This document shows positions 1-4,792 of a DNA stretch of 5,879 nucleotides, piece by piece. The translations under genes were made by a program, and so were the position numbers. The notes beneath the pieces were generated by a model. That model was not told the origin of the DNA and did no database searches. It saw nothing but the letters and a program-made list of their open reading frames with translations. Source of the stretch: Oscillospiraceae bacterium (GTDB taxonomy: Bacteria; Bacillota_A; Clostridia; Oscillospirales; Oscillospiraceae); NCBI GenBank assembly GCA_017411665.1, contig JAFQPT010000250.1:1-5879 (forward strand), read 5' to 3'. Positions within the stretch are counted from its first letter, which is position 1. Each line of letters opens with the position of its first letter.

Positions 1-386
1 GGGTCAAAATTATCTCCCTTGAACGTCACATCATACAGCGCCGCAGCGTCTTTATAGTGGGATGTGGTACCGTCAAAGGTCACCATGTCCACACCATCAA
101 TGGAAGCAAGGATGTCTGCAATTTCAAGAGCCGTATCGTAGGTGATATTGGACACCATAATACGGGCAGTGGCAGTCGTCACAAAGTTTTCGTTCATGGC
201 ATCAATGCCCTGTCTGGTTTCGGTATCCTCATCCAGATACTTGGTGACATCGCTTTCCACTTCCACCCAGCCCATGGCAATCACGCTGAAAATCAAAGCA
301 AACACATATAGAACAATAATCAGATTCCGTTTATCTACAACCAGCGTCGCAAACTTTCCAAAGAATCCGCCGGAGTTTTTCTTCAT
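1..386 (-). CDS. MMPL/RND-family transporter, N-terminal part (3' end beyond the window)
   Basis: This is the first 128 codons of a gene reading out of the left edge, with no stop codon in the window. The protein starts MKKNSGGFFGKFATLVVDKR, then has one strong transmembrane helix at about residues 21-41. An extracytoplasmic segment follows, with acidic stretch ESDVTKYLDEDTE at 44-56, and then alternating beta/alpha sequence (about 71-104). A basic cytoplasmic start, TM1, and then a porter-like domain opening with an acidic 'xxDVTKYLDED' stretch is the layout of MMPL/RND-superfamily exporters of Clostridia. These are usually 700-1000+ aa and export lipids, peptides or hydrophobic drugs using the proton gradient. 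The substrate cannot be told from this fragment. ATG at 386-384 is chosen because GAGG (397-394) lies 7 nt upstream. No other gene lies between it and its promoters. An SSD/patched-like relative is possible, and the family call is fairly secure. Confidence 0.75.
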   Translation of the reverse strand, partial: MKKNSGGFFGKFATLVVDKRNLIIVLYVFALIFSVIAMGWVEVESDVTKYLDEDTETRQGIDAMNENFVTTATARIMVSNITYDTALEIADILASIDGVDMVTFDGTTSHYKDAAALYDVTFKGDNFD

Positions 387-387
387 A

Positions 388-402
388 GAATCGCCTCGAT
401 TC
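388..402 (-). promoter_or_regulatory. Perfect 6-bp hairpin/dyad holding the transporter's ribosome binding site
   Basis: Plus-strand GAATCG (388-393), CCT (394-396) and CGATTC (397-402) form a perfect inverted repeat. In the minus-strand mRNA this is GAAUCG-AGG-CGAUUC followed by U and the AUG start. The Shine-Dalgarno core GAGG therefore has its AGG in the three-base loop and its first G in the stem, immediately before the start codon. The repeat itself is seen directly. It could work as an RNA hairpin limiting ribosome access or as a DNA operator for a repressor, and the sequence does not decide between them. Confidence 0.5.
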
Positions 403-465
403 AAAGTCGTTCGGTATATCATAATCAGAAAGTAATCGATACTCCCTCAGTATTATTATATAAAT

Positions 466-478
466 TATTATAGCACAA
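466..478 (-). promoter_or_regulatory. Extended -10 promoter candidate for the transporter gene
   Basis: Reading the minus strand, TTGTGCTATAATA spans 478-466. It has a perfect -10 hexamer TATAAT (472-467) preceded by TGC, the extended -10 TGn motif. No good -35 stands 16-18 bp upstream, which fits an extended -10 promoter. It would give a 5' leader of roughly 75 nt before ATG at 386. The same 14-mer (479-466) recurs at the degV promoter. Confidence 0.6.
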
Positions 479-508
479 GACAATCATCAATTTGTTTGCA
501 AAATATCA

Positions 509-537
509 ATTTTATACAAATCCTTTATATCTGTCAA
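509..537 (-). promoter_or_regulatory. Second, upstream promoter candidate for the transporter gene
   Basis: The minus strand has a perfect -35 TTGACA (537-532), a 17-bp spacer and TAAAAT (514-509) as -10, five of six to consensus. It lies between the degV terminator and the extended -10 promoter, so only the transporter gene is downstream. The spacing is ideal for a primary sigma factor, but AT-rich intergenic DNA yields such matches by chance. Confidence 0.4.
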
Positions 538-542
538 AACAC

Positions 543-571
543 AAAAAAGCGGCACATAGTGCCGCTTTTTT
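543..571 (-). terminator. Intrinsic terminator after the degV-family gene
   Basis: The stem GCGGCAC (549-555) / GTGCCGC (559-565) is 7 bp and perfect, with loop ATA. It is flanked by A6 (543-548) and T6 (566-571). On the minus strand the hairpin is followed by six T's, starting about 10 bases past the degV stop codon. The symmetric tracts could let it work in both directions, but no plus-strand gene reads into it. Confidence 0.9.
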
Positions 572-575
572 CTTT

Positions 576-1412
576 TTATTCCGCTACGTACACAAGTCCG
601 CAGGCATGGGGACCGATATGACTGCCGATGACAGAGCCAACTTGAATGATTCGTTCGTCGGATACTTCAATCCCAACCGCAGCCAGTCTCTTCACAAGTG
701 CTTCCGCAACCGTGCGGTCATCCGTATACATCACATACAAAGGATATGCGGAATCGGGCATTTTTTCCGTGACCCGCTTACACAGGTAATCCATTCCCTT
801 TCGCATCCCCAGAGATTTTCCGGGAACTCCGACCTGTCCGTTCTTCTCAACAGTAATAATAGGTTTGATGTTTGCAAAGGTGCCGACCTTATAGGTAGTG
901 TGGGAAATACGTCCGCCTTTATAGAGGTATTCCAGTGTGTCGATGCAGGCATACAGTTCAATTCTACTGCGCAGCTGCTCCAGTGCCGCAACGATTTCCG
1001 CTGCACTCTTTCCTTCATCCCGCAGCTTTACCGCATACTCTACGATTATACGCTGTCCCCCGGTGGCATTGAGACTGTCTACCACATAGCATCTGTCGCA
1101 GTCCACAAGCTCCCGACTCATCAATGCCGTCTGACAAGAGCCGCTAAGCGCTGAGGACAGGGAAATAAAAATTGCTTCATCGCCCTGCGTTTTCGCCTCT
1201 TCGAACATCTCCATCAAAATCGTAGGCGACGCCTGTGCCGTTTTGGGCAGTTCCGAAGAGTCACGCAAGAGCTCGTAAAAGCCATCCTTAGAGAGGTCTT
1301 CTCCGTATTCCCGTTCCCCGAGCATTACAGGCAGATAAATGTATGAGATATTCAGTTGTTCCAACTGCCAAGGCTCAAAATCTGCCGCGGAATCTGTAAT
1401 AATCCGAATCAT
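576..1412 (-). CDS. DegV family protein (fatty-acid-binding, FakB-like)
   Basis: The 278-aa product has the usual DegV-family length and aligns by motif from end to end. TDSAAD is at 6-11, KTAQASP (family TSQPSP) at 57-63, SSALSGSCQTA at 86-96, DSLNATGGQ at 112-120, LEYLYKGGRIS at 160-170, IKPI at 182-185 and GSVIGSHIGPHACGL near the end (259-273). DegV/FakB proteins are soluble and bind one long-chain fatty acid between two alpha/beta domains. Characterised FakB members present it to the kinase FakA, which makes acyl-phosphate for phospholipid synthesis. No fakA is nearby, so partner and ligand are inferred from the family. ATG at 1412-1410 has GAGTGA 7 nt upstream, a modest ribosome site, and the family N terminus begins exactly here. 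One oddity is GPHA at 267-270, where the family usually has GPGA. The gene has its own promoter and terminator. Confidence 0.93.
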   Translation of the reverse strand: MIRIITDSAADFEPWQLEQLNISYIYLPVMLGEREYGEDLSKDGFYELLRDSSELPKTAQASPTILMEMFEEAKTQGDEAIFISLSSALSGSCQTALMSRELVDCDRCYVVDSLNATGGQRIIVEYAVKLRDEGKSAAEIVAALEQLRSRIELYACIDTLEYLYKGGRISHTTYKVGTFANIKPIITVEKNGQVGVPGKSLGMRKGMDYLCKRVTEKMPDSAYPLYVMYTDDRTVAEALVKRLAAVGIEVSDERIIQVGSVIGSHIGPHACGLVYVAE

Positions 1413-1445
1413 GCTTCAGTCACTCGCTTTATTAAAAGTCTTATC

Positions 1446-1499
1446 TCAGAAATATCAATATATTCCTTCTTTTATATTATAGCACAAGTATATTTCTGA
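1446..1499. repeat. 10-bp perfect inverted repeat flanking the degV -10 element
   Basis: TCAGAAATAT (1446-1455) and its exact reverse complement ATATTTCTGA (1490-1499) lie 34 bases apart, on either side of the -10 at 1476-1481. Centres are 44 bp apart, close to four helical turns. The 1490-1499 arm lies upstream of the predicted transcription start, so an RNA stem is unlikely and a pair of protein-binding sites is more plausible. No known regulator motif was recognised. Confidence 0.45.
1475..1487 (-). promoter_or_regulatory. Extended -10 promoter for the degV-family gene
   Basis: Minus-strand TTGTGCTATAATA (1487-1475) has TATAAT at 1481-1476 with the TGn extension. The -35 region (about 1499-1504) has no good hexamer. 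The predicted start of transcription near 1469 gives a leader of about 57 nt to ATG at 1412. A 14-base stretch (1488-1475) is identical to the transporter promoter's. Confidence 0.65.
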
Positions 1500-1559
1500 A
1501 ATGTTAATAAACCAATAATAACCAAATGAATCGTTTGTAATCTATTTGAGACAAATAAT

Positions 1560-1586
1560 AAAAAAGCCCCAATGTTTTCACATTGG
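1560..1586 (-). terminator. Intrinsic terminator after pfkA
   Basis: On the minus strand CCAATGT (1586-1580), loop GAAA (1579-1576) and ACATTGG (1575-1569) form a perfect 7-bp stem with a stable GNRA-type tetraloop. GGC and then six T's (1565-1560) follow. It begins about 10 bases past the pfkA stop codon and so separates pfkA from degV. Confidence 0.88.
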
Positions 1587-1596
1587 AACTTTTCTA

Positions 1597-2577
1597 TTAC
1601 ATACCGGTCAGCATGGAAAGTACTTCAACACCGTACTTCTCCAAGCCCTTGGTCATCTGCAGTGCTTCGGTAATATCGTAGTCTACAACACGGTCTCCCT
1701 TCAATGCAACCACACGGCCACTTTTGCCTTCTGCCAGCAGCTGAATGGCTTCATAGCCCATATAAGTAGCAATGATACGGTCAGTAGAGGTAGGAGAACC
1801 GCCGCGCTGTACATGACCGAGAATGGTCACGCGGGGATTGAGCGCAGTTTCTTCCTTGATGATTCGTGCAACCTCATAGGCACCGCCCTGCACACCTTCC
1901 GCAACTACAATCATAAAGTGGGTGCGGCCTGCCAGTCTTGCCTGACGAATAGGCTCGATGACATCATGCAGATAATCCAGTCCGCCTTCGGGGGTCACAA
2001 CAACGGTTGCACCGCAGGAAATGCCAACCGCCATTGCCAGATGTCCCGCATGACGCCCCATCACTTCTACAACAGAACAGCGTTCATGGGACTTCATGGT
2101 ATCTCTCAAACGGTCAATCAAGTCAATTGCAGTATTGCAAGCGGTATCATACCCGATGGTGTAGGTAGAGCAGGCAATGTCATTGTCAATGGTTGCGGGA
2201 ATCCCGATTACAGGAATCCCCTTCTGTGCCAGAGACAGCAGGCCCTTGAATGTGCCGTCGCCGCCGATGCCGACAAGCGCGTCAAGCCCCAGCAGCTTGC
2301 AGGTTGCAATTGCCTTATTGAGGCCTTCTTCGGTCATAAACTCTTTGCTTCGTGCAGAATACAGCATGGTACCGCCACGTCTGGACATATCGCTGACGCT
2401 TTCAAAGTCCAGCTTCATAAAATCGCCGTTAATCAAGCCGTGATAGCCGCGGCGAATCCCAATACATTCGATTCCCAGATGCAGTGCGGAACGAACAACG
2501 GAACGAACCGCAGCATTCATACCGGGTGCGTCACCGCCACTGGTCAGCACACCGATTCTACGTACAGCAGGTTTCAT
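1597..2577 (-). CDS. pfkA: ATP-dependent 6-phosphofructokinase
   Basis: The 326-aa product phosphorylates fructose 6-phosphate to fructose 1,6-bisphosphate, the committed step of glycolysis, in the cytoplasm, and its length is normal for bacterial PfkA. Visible motifs are LTSGGDAPGMNAAVR (11-25), GGT..YSAR (68-76), GGDGT (105-109), TIDND with the catalytic Asp131 (129-133), SHERCSVVEVMGR (163-175) and HVQRGGSP (255-262). Gly108 in GGDG marks ATP rather than pyrophosphate as phosphoryl donor. Arg25, Arg29 and Glu197 match E. coli allosteric-site residues R21, R25 and E187, so ADP/PEP control is plausible. Ala128 replaces the usual Gly of PGTIDND. The reading frame stays open upstream to 2724, but ATG at 2577-2575 is chosen because GGGAGG lies 8 nt before it and family homology starts there. 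The upstream extension crosses the promoter and is not PfkA-like. Confidence 0.97.
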   Translation of the reverse strand: MKPAVRRIGVLTSGGDAPGMNAAVRSVVRSALHLGIECIGIRRGYHGLINGDFMKLDFESVSDMSRRGGTMLYSARSKEFMTEEGLNKAIATCKLLGLDALVGIGGDGTFKGLLSLAQKGIPVIGIPATIDNDIACSTYTIGYDTACNTAIDLIDRLRDTMKSHERCSVVEVMGRHAGHLAMAVGISCGATVVVTPEGGLDYLHDVIEPIRQARLAGRTHFMIVVAEGVQGGAYEVARIIKEETALNPRVTILGHVQRGGSPTSTDRIIATYMGYEAIQLLAEGKSGRVVALKGDRVVDYDITEALQMTKGLEKYGVEVLSMLTGM

Positions 2578-2622
2578 ATCATAATCCTCCCGGATATTAA
2601 AATCATAAAACAATCGGGAGTG

Positions 2623-2651
2623 ATTATAACACGCTTCCGCTTGTAACACAA
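2623..2651 (-). promoter_or_regulatory. pfkA promoter
   Basis: On the minus strand TTGTGT (2651-2646) as a weak -35, a 17-bp spacer and a perfect TATAAT (2628-2623) are present. TGT precedes the -10, so it also has the TGn extension. Transcription would start near 2616, about 39 nt before the start codon. Repeated CTTGT/ACAAG half-sites overlap the -35 and spacer. Confidence 0.65.
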
Positions 2652-2661
2652 GTTCCTTGTG
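2640..2661. promoter_or_regulatory. Operator candidate: alternating CTTGT/ACAAG half-sites at the pfkA -35
   Basis: The plus strand reads CTTGT (2640-2644), ACAAG (2648-2652) and CTTGTG (2656-2661), each separated by three bases with an 8-bp period. CACAAG-TTC-CTTGTG (2647-2661) is a perfect 6-bp-arm dyad covering the -35. The arrangement suits a dimeric repressor. TTGTGAA (2658-2664) also resembles one half of a redox-repressor Rex site, but the second half is not convincing. Confidence 0.4.
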
Positions 2662-2724
2662 AAAAAAATAGCACTTTGCTTGATTCGATGCAGTCGGTTG
2701 TTTTGCAAACCCAATAACCTGCAC

Positions 2725-2757
2725 AAAAAAAGACGATGGGAGATCCCATCGTCTTTT
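2725..2757 (-). terminator. Intrinsic terminator after the surface-protein gene
   Basis: AGACGATGGG (2731-2740), loop AGAT and CCCATCGTCT (2745-2754) make a perfect 10-bp stem, extended by A/T pairs. On the minus strand it ends in a run of seven T's (2731-2725). It starts about 15 bases beyond the stop codon of the 582-aa gene and separates it from the pfkA promoter. Confidence 0.92.
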
Positions 2758-2772
2758 ATATCGGAAGAATGA

Positions 2773-4521
2773 TTATTCTTTTCTCTTCTTTCTTGCAAAC
2801 AGTACGGTAGTAGCTGCGCCCATTACGCTGACTGCGAATGCTGCCATCCACATGAAGACTGCATTGCTGTCGCCGGTAGCAGCAACGATGCCGTTGTTGC
2901 TCAGAGTGGTCATTGCGTAGCCGCAGGTATCGCACTTGCCGGTGTTGTTCAGGTCAACGTGAGCAGCAATTTCGTTCTTTGCACCGCAGGAGCAAACCTT
3001 GTAGTGCTGAGCGAAGGTTTCGGTCCATTCGGTTGCGAAGGAGTGGGTATGACCTGCTTCAGCAGTCATAACGAAGCCACAAACGTCACACTTGCCGGTG
3101 TTGTTCAGATCTGCGTGAGCAGCGGTCTGAGTCTTTGCGCCACAGCCGGTGCACTGCTTCCAGTGGTTGGAGATATCTTCCACCCAGTCAGTGCTGTAGG
3201 TGTGAGTATGAGTGCCGGTTGCAGTACCGGTGCCGGTGTTGGAAGCGGTTGCGTTCTTGTTGAAGTACTTCATATCAAAGCCGCAAACATCACACAGGCC
3301 GGACTTGTTGTTGTCGTAGTGATATGCGCTGTCCTTGGTCTGGCCACAGCCGGTGCACATCATGTAGTGCTTAGCAGAGGTTTCGATCCAGTCACTGCCG
3401 TAGGTATGGGTGTGAGTACCGCCCAGCTTTTCATACATTACGCTGACAATGATGTAGCGCTGAGAAGTGGTCCACAGGTTCTTAGCCATATAAACGGTGT
3501 TGGAACCTTCGTAAGTCTTAATTGCTGCATCAAATGCTGCATTGGTCTGGTAGAAGGGAATGGTCTTGCCGTCCAGAGTTACGGTCATGGATTCGGAGAT
3601 TTCATCCTTGGAGTTGATGGGAACGTAAATGGTTACGTTGTACATCTTTTCTGCTGCAAAGGTTGCACCTTCACCCAGAGCGGTGGAAGTGTTCTTCTTC
3701 AGGTTTTCAACTCTGTTCCACTTTACAGAGGGAGCGCCGTAACGATCTTCTGCAACGCTTACGCTGAAATCAACAGCAGCGCCTTCAGCGGGAGTGCCCA
3801 GACCGGTAATGGTCAGAGAAGACAGAGTCTGAGAGGCAACTTCTGCATCACAGGTGCCTACGTCGCACAGATTGTCGCTGGAATTGTCGTGGTGTTCACC
3901 GAAGTCCTTGATTTCGGTGCAGGAGCTGTCGGTGCATTCATACCAGTGGTTGGTTGCGTCCCAGCTCATCTTGTCTGCCCATACATGAACATGATGGCTG
4001 TAGGTACAACCGGAGCAAGAGCTGGTTGTTCCGTCGGGATTCATGGTATGTGCTGCATAATCGCTCTTTTCAGTGCAGGAGCTGTCATTACATGCATGCC
4101 AGTGATAGTTTGCATCGTAGCTCCATTCAGTTGCCCAAACGTGAGTATGTTCAGTGTAACCGCAAACATCGCATTCATTAACAGTGCCGTTTACAACCAT
4201 ATTGTGGGTAGTTACATTGTACTTCTTAGCTGCATCAACAGGGCAGTCTTTGCAAATCTGCCAGTGGTTGGTTGCATCCTTGTCATAAGTCAGGTTGTGG
4301 TTATGGGTTTCACCGCAAATATCACAGACTGCCTTGGTATCACCGGACAGCCAGTCATGTGTGCAGGAAGCGGAGCACTTGGTGCACACACCGCCATCCC
4401 AAGCGTGGACAGCTTCACCGCAGCCTTCGGTATCGCATACACAGTCATTGTCAGCATCTACACATGCACCGTCGTGTGCAAATGCAGAAACAGACAGCAT
4501 GCTCAATACGCGTCTCTTCAT
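2773..4521 (-). CDS. Exported Cys/His-repeat surface protein with C-terminal membrane anchor
   Basis: The 582-aa product has no function I recognise. Residues 1-15 (KRR, short hydrophobic core, AFA) look like a brief signal peptide. Residues 16-72 are Cys-rich, with an acidic DADND stretch at 22-26. Three 52-residue repeats follow (73-124, 125-176, 177-228), then a Cys-free domain (229-368) whose TITGLGTPAEGA...YNVTIYV...MTVTLDG pattern suggests an Ig-like beta sandwich, then three more repeats (370-418, 438-489, 491-538). A unit is roughly HxH, HW, CxxC or Cx4C, H, then CxxC. There are 33 cysteines, all outside 225-388. The C terminus has ATGDS (548-552), a hydrophobic helix (554-576) and RKKRKE, a sortase-like or simple membrane anchor. 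ATG at 4521 has a strong AGGAGG 9 nt upstream. Similar repeats occur in large gut-Firmicutes surface proteins. Metal binding, adhesion or a structural role are all possible. Confidence 0.88.
   Translation of the reverse strand: MKRRVLSMLSVSAFAHDGACVDADNDCVCDTEGCGEAVHAWDGGVCTKCSASCTHDWLSGDTKAVCDICGETHNHNLTYDKDATNHWQICKDCPVDAAKKYNVTTHNMVVNGTVNECDVCGYTEHTHVWATEWSYDANYHWHACNDSSCTEKSDYAAHTMNPDGTTSSCSGCTYSHHVHVWADKMSWDATNHWYECTDSSCTEIKDFGEHHDNSSDNLCDVGTCDAEVASQTLSSLTITGLGTPAEGAAVDFSVSVAEDRYGAPSVKWNRVENLKKNTSTALGEGATFAAEKMYNVTIYVPINSKDEISESMTVTLDGKTIPFYQTNAAFDAAIKTYEGSNTVYMAKNLWTTSQRYIIVSVMYEKLGGTHTHTYGSDWIETSAKHYMMCTGCGQTKDSAYHYDNNKSGLCDVCGFDMKYFNKNATASNTGTGTATGTHTHTYSTDWVEDISNHWKQCTGCGAKTQTAAHADLNNTGKCDVCGFVMTAEAGHTHSFATEWTETFAQHYKVCSCGAKNEIAAHVDLNNTGKCDTCGYAMTTLSNNGIVAATGDSNAVFMWMAAFAVSVMGAATTVLFARKKRKE
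2908..3414 (-). repeat. C-terminal block of three Cys/His repeat units
   Basis: Units encode residues 370-418 (3268-3414), 438-489 (3055-3210) and 491-538 (2908-3051), with a Thr/Gly/Asn-rich linker at about 421-437. Each has HTHxxxxxW, an HW/HY pair, CxxCG or CxCG, a His, an acidic DxNNxG loop and CDxCG. The last two units share an exact 20-base direct repeat at 2933-2952 and 3089-3108, exactly 156 bases apart, which indicates duplication. Confidence 0.85.
3838..4305 (-). repeat. N-terminal block of three 52-residue Cys/His repeat units
   Basis: Units encode residues 73-124 (4150-4305), 125-176 (3994-4149) and 177-228 (3838-3993), each exactly 156 bases with no linker. The second and third have Cx4C (CNDSSC, CTDSSC), while the first has CKDC. 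The 14-base GTGCAGGAGCTGTC occurs in both of the last two. The first two units lack the DxNNxG loop, and the third has only a degenerate DNSSDN there. This block is therefore more divergent than the C-terminal one. Confidence 0.8.
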
Positions 4522-4566
4522 CTTAAATTTCCTCCTTACTATTTTCCGTAAGTGTTTTATTCACAG

Positions 4567-4583
4567 TCCCATTGGGTATGGGA
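4567..4583 (-). promoter_or_regulatory. Hairpin in the surface-protein mRNA leader
   Basis: TCCCAT (4567-4572) and ATGGGA (4578-4583) form a perfect 6-bp inverted repeat with a 5-base loop, about 20-35 nt after the predicted transcription start and 45 nt before the start codon. There is no T-run after it, so it is not a terminator. A 5' mRNA-stabilising stem or an operator is possible, and no function is shown. Confidence 0.35.
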
Positions 4584-4607
4584 ATAAAATTACTACATTG
4601 TGGAAAC

Positions 4608-4636
4608 ATTATACAGCAACATTTTCCATTTGTCCA
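4608..4636 (-). promoter_or_regulatory. Promoter of the surface-protein gene
   Basis: Minus-strand TGGACA (4636-4631, five of six to TTGACA), a 17-bp spacer and a perfect TATAAT (4613-4608) are present. It is the best promoter match in the window and predicts a start near 4601. That gives a leader of about 80 nt before ATG at 4521, preceded by AAGGAGG. It suggests strong, vegetative expression. Confidence 0.78.
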
Positions 4637-4743
4637 GTAACTTTTTGTAATTTATTTGTAACTGAAGCAAAATTATGTATACCTATTTTGTAAGACGCAA
4701 GATATTGATTAATGTTTCATCATTTTCCCAATATGTAGAAAAT

Positions 4744-4781
4744 AAAAAAATCCGACATCTAAAAAGGATGTCGGATTTTTT
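4744..4781 (-). terminator. Intrinsic terminator after ftsZ
   Basis: TCCGACATC (4751-4759) and GATGTCGGA (4767-4775) make a perfect 9-bp stem with a 7-base loop. It is flanked by A7 (4744-4750) and T6 (4776-4781). On the minus strand the stem is followed by seven T's, beginning about 12 bases after the ftsZ stop, so ftsZ is the last gene of its transcript. Confidence 0.93.
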
Positions 4782-4792
4782 AAATCTTTCAA

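Noticed and set aside
57..311. Small plus-strand frames at 57-311, 142-435 and 492-1154
   Set aside because: They are antisense to the transporter and degV genes, cross their promoters or terminator, and encode nothing recognisable.
439..453. ATACT-CCCTC-AGTAT inverted repeat in the transporter leader as a terminator or riboswitch piece
   Set aside because: The arms are only 5 bp and AT-rich, with no T-run at a useful distance on the minus strand and no recognised aptamer.
2587..2620. CTCCCG/CGGGAG pairing that could hide the pfkA ribosome site
   Set aside because: The arms (2587-2592 and 2615-2620) are a perfect 6-bp match, but the predicted transcription start near 2616 falls within the upstream arm, so the full stem is probably not in the mRNA. 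It would revive if an upstream promoter exists.
1546..2646. A 366-codon open frame on the plus strand opposite pfkA
   Set aside because: pfkA on the minus strand is certain by motif. The antisense frame has no recognisable family, no ribosome site, and starts inside the pfkA terminator region.
2578..2724. Upstream extension of pfkA to a start at 2724
   Set aside because: The added 49 residues resemble no PfkA and cross the -10, the -35 and the operator-like repeats. The ATG at 2577 has GGGAGG at the right distance and matches the family start.
2773..4521. Multiheme cytochrome or doubled-CXXCH protein
   Set aside because: The cysteine pairs are CxxC or Cx4C and are not followed by the His of a CxxCH heme site.
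2959..4551. A 530-codon open frame on the plus strand, antisense to the surface-protein gene
   Set aside because: It mirrors the repetitive codon use of the real gene. Its product is low-complexity, with no recognisable domain, and it runs across the opposite gene's start and leader. The minus-strand gene has a promoter, ribosome site, repeats and terminator.
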